DNA from: JACVRW01 sp963808545
Lineage (GTDB): Bacteria > Actinomycetota > Thermoleophilia > Solirubrobacterales > Thermoleophilaceae
DNA length: 64,000 nt
Direction: 5' to 3'
NCBI GenBank assembly: GCA_963808545.1
Contig: CAWEGB010000015.1
Span: 124,001-188,000, forward strand
Shown here: positions 44,339 to 52,499 of the stretch, piece by piece
Numbering within the stretch: position 1 is the stretch's first letter
Layout: the number at the start of each line of letters is the position of its first letter
Program-made: the position numbers and the translations under genes
The notes under the pieces: generated by a model
Told to the model about the DNA's origin: nothing
Seen by the model: the letters and a program-made list of their open reading frames with translations, nothing else
The model's database searches: none

Positions 44339-45828
44339 GAGGCGTCCCGGATGAGGGCGTCGACCAGCCCGTCGAGGTCGTGGCTGGAAGCCTCGACGTC
44401 CACGCGCAGGCCCTCGTCGCGAGCGGTTGCGCTGGTGATCGGGCCGATCGAGACCACGCGAGCGCTCTCGGGGACCCGCGCGCCGGCGGACAGGAAGAAG
44501 CGCACCGTCGAGCTCGAGGTGAAGGTCACGTGGGTGGCACGGGTCAGCGCCTCGAGCTGGCCGTCGCCGAGCGCCTCGGCGACCGTGTCGTAGAGGGCCA
44601 CCTCGTCCACCTCGGCCCCGCGCCCGCGCAGCGCATCGGGCAGCACGTCGCGGGCCTCCGCGGCGCGGGCCACGAGCACCCTCCGGCCGTCCACCGGCAC
44701 GCCGGCGAGAGCCTCGATCAGTCCCTCCGCCACGAAGCGCTCCGGGACCACGTCGGCGTGGATCCCGCGCGTGGCCAGCTCTGCGGCTGTGCCCGGCCCG
44801 ATCGCCGCCACGGTGGCGCCCGCCAGGGCCCGCGCGTCGAGAGCGTTGGCCTCGAAGGCGTCGAACAGCAGGCGCACGCCGTTCGGGCTGGTCATGCACA
44901 CCAGTGCGTACTCGCCGATGCGGGACACGGCGTCGAGCAGGGCGCCCTCAACGGGCCGCGGCCGGATGCGGATGACCGGCGTCTCCACCACCTCGGCGCC
45001 GAGCTCCCGCACGCGGGCGGCCAGCCCGCTTGCCTGGGCCCGAGCCCGCGTGACGGCCACCACCCGGCCGTGGAGCGGCCGGCGCTCGAGCCAGGCGATG
45101 GTCTCGTGCAGGGTCGTCACCGGCCCGATCACCGTGATCGACGGCGGCCCGATGCCGGCCTCGGCAACCCGCGCGGCGATCCGATCGAGACGTGCCACGA
45201 CGGTCCGCTGATCGGGGAACGTTCCGCGCTCCACCACGGCCGCGGATTCGTCCGCCGGCCGGCCGGCGGCGATCAGGCGCTCGGCGATCAGCGGCAGGTT
45301 CTTCACGCCCATGTAGAGCACGAGCGTGCCCGGGAAGCGCGCGAGCGCGTCCCAGTCGAGCGCGGACTCGGGCTTTTCGGGGTCCTCGTGGCCGGTGACG
45401 AAGGCCACGGCGGAGGCGGCGTCGCGGTGGGTCACCGGTATGCCGGAGTAGGCCGGGGCGGCCACGCCCGCGGTGATGCCGGGCACCACTTCGAAGGGCA
45501 CGCCGGCGGCCGCCAGCGTCTCGGCCTCCTCGCCTCCGCGGCCGAAGACGAACGGGTCTCCGCCCTTGAGCCGGACCACCTGCTTGCCGGCCGCGCCCAG
45601 CTCGGCCAGCAGCGCGTTCAGGTCCTCCTGCGCGATGGCAGCCGCGCCCGGCTGCTTGCCCACGTAACGCAGCTCGGCGTCGTCCCTCGCGCCGTCGAGC
45701 GCGCTCGCGGGGATCAGGCGGTCGTAGAGCACCACGTCGGCGTTCGCGATCAGCTCGAGCGAGCGCCTCGTCATCAGACCCGGGTCGCCCGGGCCCGCGC
45801 CCACCAGATAGACCTTTCCCTCCGCCAC
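44335..45828 (-). CDS. cobA-hemD: Fusion of uroporphyrinogen-III methyltransferase and uroporphyrinogen-III synthase
   Basis: The protein has 497 residues from GTG 45826-45828. Residues 1-245 are the SAM-dependent methyltransferase: VYLVGAGPGDPGLMTRRSLELI, VRLKGGDPFVFGRGGEE, VPGITAGVAAPAYSGIPVTHRD and TLVLYMG. From about 255 the HemD domain begins (RPLHGRVVAVTRARAQASGL) with TSPNGVRLLF and THVTFTSSSTVRFF. It closes hydroxymethylbilane to uroporphyrinogen III and methylates it toward siroheme or cobalamin. It lies 10 bases after hemC. Confidence 0.95.
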   Translation of the reverse strand: MAEGKVYLVGAGPGDPGLMTRRSLELIANADVVLYDRLIPASALDGARDDAELRYVGKQPGAAAIAQEDLNALLAELGAAGKQVVRLKGGDPFVFGRGGEEAETLAAAGVPFEVVPGITAGVAAPAYSGIPVTHRDAASAVAFVTGHEDPEKPESALDWDALARFPGTLVLYMGVKNLPLIAERLIAAGRPADESAAVVERGTFPDQRTVVARLDRIAARVAEAGIGPPSITVIGPVTTLHETIAWLERRPLHGRVVAVTRARAQASGLAARVRELGAEVVETPVIRIRPRPVEGALLDAVSRIGEYALVCMTSPNGVRLLFDAFEANALDARALAGATVAAIGPGTAAELATRGIHADVVPERFVAEGLIEALAGVPVDGRRVLVARAAEARDVLPDALRGRGAEVDEVALYDTVAEALGDGQLEALTRATHVTFTSSSTVRFFLSAGARVPESARVVSIGPITSATARDEGLRVDVEASSHDLDGLVDALIRDAS

Positions 45829-45838
45829 GCGGGGAACG

Positions 45839-46774
45839 CTACCCCTGGCCGGCGCCCTGCGATGCGAGCTCCGCCTCGGCCAGGAGCTCAGCCGCCCCCG
45901 CCGTCCGCAGGCGATCGGACACCGCGACGCCGAGCGCGGCCGGTTCGGCCGGGTCACCGTCGAGCTCGTCGCGGATCCAGTGCGACCCGTCCGGCAGGCC
46001 CACGAACGCGGTCATCCGCAGCGACGCCGGGCCCTCCACGCCGAGCTCAGCGTGCGCTCCGACGGGGGTGTGACAGGTGGCGCCCAGGGCGGTGACGAGC
46101 GCCCGCTCGGCGGTCAGGCGGGTGAGGGCGTCGGTGTCGGTGACCGCGGCCGCGGCGCTCGCCACCGGCTCGTCTCCCTGCCGCGCCTCGAGCGCGAGGC
46201 AGCCCTGGCCGGCGGCCGGCACCAGCTCGGGCAGGCGCGAGCCGCGGGCCCTCACTCCGAGGCGCTCGAGCCCGGCCATGGCCAGCACGATCGCGTCGTA
46301 GCCTCCCTCGTCGAGGCGGCGCAGGCGCGTATCCACGTTGCCACGTAGCTCGGCGATCCGCAGGTCGGGCCGCAGGGCGAGCAGCTCGGCCTCCCGGCGC
46401 AGGCTGGCGGTGCCCACCACGGCACCATCCGGCAGCTCGGCGAGCGAGCGCGCGCCGCAGAGGGCATCGTGCGGATCGCCCCGCCCGGGCACGCCGACGA
46501 TGGCGAGCCCGTCGGGCAGCTCCCCGGGCACGTCCTTGGCCGAATGGACGGCCAGGTCGATCGTCTCGGCCAGGAGGGCCTCCTCGAGCTCCTTGACGAA
46601 GCGCGCCTTGTCGGAGACCGCATCGCGCGCGGACACCTCGCCGCTCGGCCGGCGCTCCTCGTCGCCCGAGGTCCGCACCCGCACGATCTCCACCTCGCCG
46701 TCGAGCCGCTCGGCCACCCAGCGGGCCTGGGTCAGGGCGAGACGGCTGCCGCGCGTCCCCAGCCGGATCGTCAC
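45839..46774 (-). CDS. hemC: Porphobilinogen deaminase (hydroxymethylbilane synthase)
   Basis: The protein has 311 residues from GTG 46772-46774. Motifs are IRLGTRGSRLALTQARWVAE, VHSAKDVPGELPDGL, GTASLRREAELLALRPDL, RGNVDTRLRRLDEGGYDAIVLA and the cofactor Cys in LGATCHTPVGA. It assembles four porphobilinogens. Its start overlaps the hemA stop. hemB is not in the window. Confidence 0.97.
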   Translation of the reverse strand: MTIRLGTRGSRLALTQARWVAERLDGEVEIVRVRTSGDEERRPSGEVSARDAVSDKARFVKELEEALLAETIDLAVHSAKDVPGELPDGLAIVGVPGRGDPHDALCGARSLAELPDGAVVGTASLRREAELLALRPDLRIAELRGNVDTRLRRLDEGGYDAIVLAMAGLERLGVRARGSRLPELVPAAGQGCLALEARQGDEPVASAAAAVTDTDALTRLTAERALVTALGATCHTPVGAHAELGVEGPASLRMTAFVGLPDGSHWIRDELDGDPAEPAALGVAVSDRLRTAGAAELLAEAELASQGAGQG

Positions 46775-48114
46775 CGGCTGCGGCTGAGGCGGCGCTCCGC
46801 CAGCGGCGTGACCGACGCGGGCGTGTCCTCCTGGGGCGCCAGGGCGGCCTCGAGGCCGAACAGCTCGTGCAGCGCGTTCACGTAGCGGTAGGACGCGCCC
46901 TCGCCGGCAGCGCCCTTCAGCCGCAGCGTGGGCTCGTGCAGCAGCCGGCTGACCACCGCTCGCGCCATCGTCCCGAGGCGGTCGCGGTCCGCCTCGGAGA
47001 GCGACTCCCAGCCGGACTCGTTCTCGCGCAGGACCTGTTCGACGATCTCGTCGCCGCGGCGCCGCAGCGCGGAGATCGTGGGCACCACGTCGAGGGAGGC
47101 GAGCCACACCTCGAAGCGCTCGACCTCTTCGCGCACGAGCGCGCGGGCCTCGTCGGCCTCGGCCTCGCGGACATTCAGGTTGCGGGTCACTGCCTGCTGC
47201 AGGTCGTCCATGTCGTACAGGGCGATGCCGGGACAGCTGCGCACGTCGGGATCGATGTCGCGCGGCACGGCGAGGTCGAGCAGCACGAGCGGCCGCCCCA
47301 TGCGCGACGCCGCCACGTACTCGAGCTCGTCCCGTCCGACGATCTGATGCGGCGCTCCGGTGGCGCTGACCACGATGTCGGCCTGCTCGAGCTCGCGCGG
47401 CATGTCGTCGAAGGACACCGCCCGGCCCCCGAAGCGCTGGGCCAGGCCGAGCGCGCGGTCGTAACGGCGGTTGGCCACGAAGAGGGCGCTCACACCGCGG
47501 TCGCTGAGCGCGCGCGCCGTGAGCTCGGCGTTCTCGCCCGCGCCCACCACCAGCACGCGCTTGCCTTCGAGGTCGCCGAGGAAGTCGGCCGCCAGCGTCA
47601 CGGCCACCGACGACACCGAGACGTTGGAGCGGGACACCGAGGTCTCGCTGCGTACGCGCTTGCCGGCGGCCAGCGCATCGCGGAAGAGGCGGTTGGACAC
47701 CGGGCCCGTGACACCCTCCACCAGCGCGGCCTCGTAGGAGCGCTTGACCTGGCCCTGCACCTCGGCTTCGCCGACGATCATCGAGTCGAGCCCGCCGGTG
47801 ACCGAGAACAGATGCTCCACCGCCTCGGAGCCGCGCAGTGAGTAGATCGCTCCCAGCAGCTCGGTGGGCCGCAGGCCGGCCTGGCGCGACAGCACGGTGA
47901 GGGCGGCGTTCTCGGCCTCCACGGCGTCGGCGGTCACCAGATAGAGCTCGGTGCGGTTGCAGGTGGAGATGGCCACCGCCTCGTGCACCGCGGTGTGGTC
48001 CACGAGCTCGGCCAGGACCCGCGAGGCGCGTCCCTCCGGGAGAGCGAGGCGCTCCCGCAGCGGCAGCGGGGCCGTCTTGTGGTTGGCGCCCAGCGCCAGC
48101 AGCTCGCCGTTCAC
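46771..48114 (-). CDS. hemA: Glutamyl-tRNA reductase
   Basis: The protein has 447 residues from GTG. Catalytic Cys is in ISTCNRTELYLV. Family marks continue with HLFSVTGGLDSMIVGEAEVQGQVK, the NADPH site VLVVGAGENAELTARAL, VSATGAPHQIV and LLDLAVPRDIDP, and a C-terminal dimerisation helix. It makes glutamate-1-semialdehyde, the first step of tetrapyrrole synthesis in the C5 pathway. It overlaps the ccmD-like gene upstream. Confidence 0.97.
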   Translation of the reverse strand: MNGELLALGANHKTAPLPLRERLALPEGRASRVLAELVDHTAVHEAVAISTCNRTELYLVTADAVEAENAALTVLSRQAGLRPTELLGAIYSLRGSEAVEHLFSVTGGLDSMIVGEAEVQGQVKRSYEAALVEGVTGPVSNRLFRDALAAGKRVRSETSVSRSNVSVSSVAVTLAADFLGDLEGKRVLVVGAGENAELTARALSDRGVSALFVANRRYDRALGLAQRFGGRAVSFDDMPRELEQADIVVSATGAPHQIVGRDELEYVAASRMGRPLVLLDLAVPRDIDPDVRSCPGIALYDMDDLQQAVTRNLNVREAEADEARALVREEVERFEVWLASLDVVPTISALRRRGDEIVEQVLRENESGWESLSEADRDRLGTMARAVVSRLLHEPTLRLKGAAGEGASYRYVNALHELFGLEAALAPQEDTPASVTPLAERRLSRSR

Positions 48115-48275
48115 CGCTCCTCCTCGCCCGACTCGGCCGACAGCTCGTTGATCTCGCGCCCGATGCGCCCGATCTTCGCACCGATGATGGCCACGTAGAT
48201 GAGGATCAGGGCCACGAACACCACGTAGGCGCCGGCCACGTACTTACCGGCTTCGTCAAGCGGCAACGCGGGCAC
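48111..48275 (-). CDS. ccmD: CcmD-like small membrane protein
   Basis: The protein has only 54 residues: GTG 48273-48275, PALPLDEAGKYVAGAYVVFV, the membrane helix VALILIYVAIIGAKI, then a charged coil GRIGREINELSAESGEEER. Its size, one helix and place right after ccmC fit CcmD, which helps release haem-loaded CcmE. It overlaps ccmC by 20 bases and its stop overlaps the hemA start. It was too small to be found by length alone. Confidence 0.82.
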   Translation of the reverse strand: MPALPLDEAGKYVAGAYVVFVALILIYVAIIGAKIGRIGREINELSAESGEEER

Positions 48276-48942
48276 GGTTTCTCAGTCTCTTGAGTTGCGC
48301 GGAGGCGTGCTTGGCCGTGAGCTCGAGCTTCCAGAGCGTCACGAACAGGAGCGCCATGCCGAGCAGCGCGACCAGGAAGGTAAGGCGCATCTCGCCGGGA
48401 AGGCTCCCGCCCGTCTGCGACAGCACGCGCGGGTGGGTGTAGGCCTCGGCCGCCCGGACGGCGATGAAGTTCAGCGGGACGAACGCGCCGGCCGCGATGG
48501 CGAACACCGACGAGTAGCGCGCCTGGCGATCCGGATCCTCGATCGAGAAGCGCAGCGGGTAGTAGACGCAATACAGGAGGAAGACCACGAGGAAGGACAC
48601 GAGCACCGGCTCGTCCCACACCCACCAATGGCCCCAGGACGCCTTGGCCCAGATGGCGCCGGTGATCAGCACGCCCGCGCCGAGGATGATCGAAAGGTGG
48701 ATCGCCACGTATGAGCGCATGTCCCACGAGCGATCCCCGCTGCGCAGGTGCTTGATCCCCATCACGCCCCCGGCCACGAAGCCGCCGAGGGCCACGATGG
48801 CCATGGGCACGTGCACGTAGAAGATCTTCTGGACAAAGCCCTGGTCGGCGTCGAGCGGCGCGTAGAAGAAGACGAGCGCGAACGCCACCGTGATGGTCAC
48901 GGCGCTGGCCCAGGCCAGAGGAGTGAGACCTTTCGAATACAT
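48256..48942 (-). CDS. ccmC: Haem transporter CcmC
   Basis: The protein has 228 residues and six helices. The haem-binding loop is SWGHWWVWDEPVLVSFLV; other family parts are FYAPLDADQGFVQKIFYVHVP, YVAIHLSIILGAGVLITGAIW and THPRVLSQ. It hands haem to CcmE outside the membrane for cytochrome c maturation. It is coupled to ccmB by a TGATG overlap. Confidence 0.94.
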   Translation of the reverse strand: MYSKGLTPLAWASAVTITVAFALVFFYAPLDADQGFVQKIFYVHVPMAIVALGGFVAGGVMGIKHLRSGDRSWDMRSYVAIHLSIILGAGVLITGAIWAKASWGHWWVWDEPVLVSFLVVFLLYCVYYPLRFSIEDPDRQARYSSVFAIAAGAFVPLNFIAVRAAEAYTHPRVLSQTGGSLPGEMRLTFLVALLGMALLFVTLWKLELTAKHASAQLKRLRNRARVAA

Positions 48943-49616
48943 CAGTCCTCGAGCAGGAAGTCGAAGACGGCGACGGATAGAAGCACGAATACAACATCGT
49001 AAAGAGTGAGAAGCCCCAGCCAGCGCCAGAGCTCGTCCGGACCGCCATCCTGGCGCAGGAGCGGTTCCGTTGCTTGGGCGCAGGCGATCAGCAGCGGCAC
49101 CACGAGCGGGAGCAGGAGAAGGGGCACGATCAGCTCGCGGGCCCGCGTCTCAGATGCCAGCGCCGCCACCAGCGCCCCCACCGCGGCGAGGCCGAGGTTG
49201 CCCAGCGCGAGGATGGCGAACAGCTCGGGCAGCGCGGCGCCGAGCCCCGGTCCGAGCAGCAGCAGCGTGAACGCCGGCACGGCCACCACCTCCACGGCGC
49301 AGAGAAAGAGGAACAGGGCGCTCGCCTTGGCGATGAACAACGAGGTGCGGTCCACGGGCGCGAGTAGCAGGGCGTCGATGCCACCCTGCTCGCGCTCGGA
49401 GGCGAACAGGCGCGACACGCCAATCACCGAGGCCAGCAGCAGGGTCACCCAGAGAACACCCGAGGCCAGCTCGCCGTCGAGGCTGTCGCGGTCGAGCCCG
49501 AAATGGAAGAGCACGTAGACGGTGATCGTGAACAGGGTCATGGCGGGCACGGACTCCTTGGTGCGCCACTCCACCCGCAGGTCCTTGCGCAGGATCGCCC
49601 GGGCGGCGCCGATCAC
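48942..49616 (-). CDS. ccmB: Haem exporter subunit CcmB
   Basis: The protein has 224 residues and six helices. It starts ILRKDLRVEWRTKESVPAM with FHFGL, VIGVSRLFASEREQGGIDALLLAP and SLFIAKAS, typical of CcmB; a charged first segment precedes helix one. With CcmA and CcmC it forms the haem-handling ABC complex. GTG start overlaps the ccmA stop. Confidence 0.94.
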   Translation of the reverse strand: MIGAARAILRKDLRVEWRTKESVPAMTLFTITVYVLFHFGLDRDSLDGELASGVLWVTLLLASVIGVSRLFASEREQGGIDALLLAPVDRTSLFIAKASALFLFLCAVEVVAVPAFTLLLLGPGLGAALPELFAILALGNLGLAAVGALVAALASETRARELIVPLLLLPLVVPLLIACAQATEPLLRQDGGPDELWRWLGLLTLYDVVFVLLSVAVFDFLLED

Positions 49617-50263
49617 CGGTACAGCTCCCGGTCGGCGGCGGCCGGGCGGCCGGCCCTCAGGCCCAGTGCCAGGTCGGACTCGGCCAGGGCGCCCTCCACG
49701 TCGTGGCTCACCAGGACGCGCGTGCGCCCGGAGGCTCGCCCGATGAGCGGCTCGAGCAGCTCGGCCGCCGCGGGATCGAGGTTCGCGCGGGGCTCGTCGA
49801 GCAGCAGCAGCTCGGGATCGTGCAGCACGGTGCGGGCCACGGCCAGGCGCTGCACCATGCCCTTGGACAGCTCGCGCAGCGGCTCGTCGGCGCGGTCGCT
49901 CATGCCGACGGCGCTCAGCAGCTCCTCGATCCGTGCGTCCGGAACGCCGTGCAGGGACGCCTGGTAGCCGAGGTTCTCGCGGCCGCTGAGCTCGCGGTAG
50001 AGCAGCGGCTCGTGACCGAGGTAGCCCACCTTCCCCGGCAGCTTCCAGCGCTCGGCCGGGAGCTCGGCGCCGAGCACGCGGGCGCGCCCGCCGTGGGGGC
50101 GCAGCAGGCCGGCCAGCACGCGCAGCAGGGTCGTCTTGCCCGCTCCGTTGCCGCCGAGCAGGGCCAGCGTGGCGCCGGTGGGGACGGTCACGCTCACTCC
50201 CGACAGGGCGACCCGCTCGCCGTAGCGGCGCTCGAGACCGTCGAGCTCGATCGCCGGTTCCAT
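49613..50263 (-). CDS. ccmA: Haem exporter ATP-binding subunit CcmA
   Basis: The protein has 216 residues from ATG 50261-50263. ABC motifs are Walker A GGNGAGKTT, the signature LSKGMVQRLAVAR (LSKGM in place of LSGGQ, as in CcmA), Walker B LLLLDEPRANLDP and the switch His in LVSHDVEGA. It is the first gene of the ccm-hem run and lies 24 bases from the divergent VOC gene. Confidence 0.95.
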   Translation of the reverse strand: MEPAIELDGLERRYGERVALSGVSVTVPTGATLALLGGNGAGKTTLLRVLAGLLRPHGGRARVLGAELPAERWKLPGKVGYLGHEPLLYRELSGRENLGYQASLHGVPDARIEELLSAVGMSDRADEPLRELSKGMVQRLAVARTVLHDPELLLLDEPRANLDPAAAELLEPLIGRASGRTRVLVSHDVEGALAESDLALGLRAGRPAAADRELYR

Positions 50264-50287
50264 GGCGGCGAAGCCTATGCTGCGCCC

Positions 50288-50722
50288 GTGGCCCGCCTGG
50301 TGGGCATCAACCACGTGGTGCTGGAGGTCGCCGACCTGGACGAGGCCCTGGGCTTCTACGGCCGTCTGTTCGAGTTGGAGCTCCGCGGCCGCGTGCCGCA
50401 GATGGCCTTCATCGACATGGGCGACCAGTTCCTCGTGCTCGCCCAGGTGCGCGAGCCCGACGGCCCTGACGACGCCCGGCACTTCGGCCTCGTCGTCGAC
50501 GACCGCGAGGAGGTGAGGCGCAGGCTGGAGCAGGAGGGCGCGGAGATACTGCCCGGCCGCGGCCTCGACTTCCGCGACCCCTGGGGCAACCACGTTCAGG
50601 TGGTGGAGTACGGCGACATACAGTTCTCGAAGAGCGAGGCGGTGCTGCGCGGGATGGGGCTGGCCGAGCTCCGCAAGTCGCAGAGCGCGCTGGCCGAGCT
50701 GCGCCACAAGGGCCTGGCCTGA
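50288..50722 (+). CDS. VOC-family (glyoxalase fold) protein
   Basis: The protein has 144 residues from GTG 50288. Motifs are VGINHVVLEVADLDEALGFYGRLF, MAFIDMGDQFLVLAQV and FRDPWGNHVQVVEYGD. The last 25 residues (SKSEAVLRGMGLAELRKSQSAL) form a helical tail beyond the usual fold. Metal ligands His and Glu are kept. Substrate unknown. It diverges from ccmA. Confidence 0.88.
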   Translation: MARLVGINHVVLEVADLDEALGFYGRLFELELRGRVPQMAFIDMGDQFLVLAQVREPDGPDDARHFGLVVDDREEVRRRLEQEGAEILPGRGLDFRDPWGNHVQVVEYGDIQFSKSEAVLRGMGLAELRKSQSALAELRHKGLA

Positions 50723-50749
50723 GGGCCACACTCACTAGGCTGCCCGCCC

Positions 50750-51547
50750 GTGATCCGCCTCGCCCGCCCGCTGGTCCTGTCCGCCCTGCTCGTGACGGCG
50801 CTCGCGCTGCCCGCAGCCGCGCCGGCCGCCGTGACCGAGGAGCTCGACGTGGGCTACGGCAGCGCCGTGGACTTCGACGGCGAGCGCCAGCGGCTGGCGC
50901 TCGACCTGTACCGGCCCGAGCCCCGCAAGCGGCCGCGGCCCGCGATCGTCTGGGTGCACGGCGGCGGCTTCACCTTCGGCTCGCGTAGCTTCATGACGCC
51001 CCACGCCAAGCTCATGGCCGAGCGCGGCTACGTGAGCGCCACCATCACCTACCGCCTGGCCGACAACGGCGAGCTGGCGCAGGTGGGCTACGCCCGTGCC
51101 GTCGAGGCGGCCCAGCACGATGCCCAGGCCGCGGTCCGCTGGCTGCGCCGGCACGCCAAGCGCCTCAACGTCGATCCGCGCCGCATCTACATCGGCGGCC
51201 ATTCCGCCGGTGCGGTGACCGCCCTGGAGGTCGGCGTCAGCCGCCGCGATCCGGGGCAGAGCGGCAACCCGGGCTACTCGTCGCGTGTGGGAGGGGCCAT
51301 CGCGATCGCGGGCCTGATCCTCGACCACACGCAGATCGACCGGGGCGACGCGCCGATGCTGCTCTTCCACGGGGACGCCGATGACACGGTCCCCTTCGCG
51401 GCGTCAACCCGCGTGTGCGAGTCGGCTCGGACGGTGCGCCTGCCCTGTCGTCTCGTGGCCTTCCCGGGCGGCGACCATTACGTGGCCTACTCCAAGATCA
51501 CGGAGATCATCGAGACCACGGACCGTTGGCTGCGGCGGCTGTGGTGA
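50750..51547 (+). CDS. Secreted alpha/beta-hydrolase (carboxylesterase-like)
   Basis: The protein has 265 residues from GTG 50750. A signal peptide ends near ALPAAAPAAV. The oxyanion motif HGGGFTFGSR, nucleophile GGHSAGA (Ser), acid region HGDADDTVPF and His in GGDHYVAY match the hormone-sensitive-lipase/carboxylesterase group. It follows the VOC gene by 27 bases. The 3' end abuts mog on the other strand. Confidence 0.9.
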   Translation: MIRLARPLVLSALLVTALALPAAAPAAVTEELDVGYGSAVDFDGERQRLALDLYRPEPRKRPRPAIVWVHGGGFTFGSRSFMTPHAKLMAERGYVSATITYRLADNGELAQVGYARAVEAAQHDAQAAVRWLRRHAKRLNVDPRRIYIGGHSAGAVTALEVGVSRRDPGQSGNPGYSSRVGGAIAIAGLILDHTQIDRGDAPMLLFHGDADDTVPFAASTRVCESARTVRLPCRLVAFPGGDHYVAYSKITEIIETTDRWLRRLW

Positions 51548-51550
51548 CGG

Positions 51551-52024
51551 TCAGGACGTAGATCCCCGCTCGAGCGTCGCCGCGGCGTGCTCGAGCGTCG
51601 GCCCCACCACCGGCCACGACTGGGCGATGGCCTTCGGGTTGCCGGGGAAGTTGATGATGAGCGTGCGGCCGCGGATGCCGGAGATCCCCCGGGTGAGGAT
51701 CCCCAGCGGGGTGTGATCGCGCGAGTCCGCCCGAATCGATTCGGCGTAGCCGGGCGCGTCGCGGTCGATCACGTCGCGGGTGGCCTCCGGGGTCACGTCG
51801 TCGATCGTCAGGCCGGTGCCGCCGGTGGTGAACACGAATCGCACAGCCTGTTGGTCGACGAGTCGCTTCAGAGTGGCCGCGATCGCCTCGCGGTCGTCGG
51901 AGACGGTTTCGTGGGTGACCTCGAGACCCGCCTCCTCGCAGAGCTCCACCAGCGCCGGTCCGGACACGTCCTCGCCCTCGCCGCGCGCGAGCGAGCTGGA
52001 CACGGTGAGCACGGCCGCCTTCAC
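51551..52024 (-). CDS. mog: Molybdopterin adenylyltransferase / MoaB-Mog protein
   Basis: The protein has 157 residues from GTG. The motif TTGGTGLTIDDVTPEATRDVIDRDAPGY is the family signature, followed by RGISGIRGRTLIINFPGNP. It adenylylates molybdopterin before molybdenum insertion, in the cytoplasm. It begins 7 bases after moaC. Whether it is MogA or MoaB cannot be separated from sequence alone. Confidence 0.92.
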   Translation of the reverse strand: MKAAVLTVSSSLARGEGEDVSGPALVELCEEAGLEVTHETVSDDREAIAATLKRLVDQQAVRFVFTTGGTGLTIDDVTPEATRDVIDRDAPGYAESIRADSRDHTPLGILTRGISGIRGRTLIINFPGNPKAIAQSWPVVGPTLEHAAATLERGSTS

Positions 52025-52031
52025 GAGGACG

Positions 52032-52499
52032 TCATCTCCGCCAGTCGTGGCGTCCGCCGGTCTTCTCGAGCAGAACGATCTCGGCGATCTCCACCCCCCG
52101 CTCGAGGCCCTTGACCATGTCGTAGACGGTGAGCGCGGCCACCGAGGCGGCCGTCATCGCCTCCATCTCGACGCCCGTGGGGCCGCTCGTGCGCGCCTCG
52201 CTCTCGATCTCCACCCTGTCCTCGCCGATCGCGATGCGCACGTCGACGAAGGACAGCGCCAGCGGGTGACAGAGCGGGATCAGCTCGGCGGTGCGCTTGG
52301 CCGCCTGGATCCCGGCGATGCGGGCGGTGGCCACCACGTCGCCCTTGGGGGCGTCGCCCCGCGCCACCGCGGCCGCCGTCTCGGGGGCCATCACCACCGT
52401 GGCTCGCGCGAGGGCGCGGCGATCGGTGCTCTCCTTGGCGCCCACGTCGACCATCCGGGCCCGCCCGGCCTCGTCGGTGTGTGTGAGCTCGTCAGGCAG
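52032..52499 (-). CDS. moaC: Cyclic pyranopterin monophosphate synthase
   Basis: Motifs are MVDVGAK, GDVVATARIAGIQAAKRTAELIPLCHPL, RTSGPTGVEMEAMTAASVAALTVYDM and LLEKTGGR (catalytic Lys). Together with MoaA it starts molybdopterin synthesis. The conserved N-terminus LTHTDEAGRARM lies before the first ATG (52452-52454) with no ATG/GTG/TTG upstream in frame, so I infer a CTG start at 52497-52499 overlapping the siroheme gene stop by 8 bases. This gives 155 residues. Confidence 0.9.
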   Translation of the reverse strand: MPDELTHTDEAGRARMVDVGAKESTDRRALARATVVMAPETAAAVARGDAPKGDVVATARIAGIQAAKRTAELIPLCHPLALSFVDVRIAIGEDRVEIESEARTSGPTGVEMEAMTAASVAALTVYDMVKGLERGVEIAEIVLLEKTGGRHDWRR

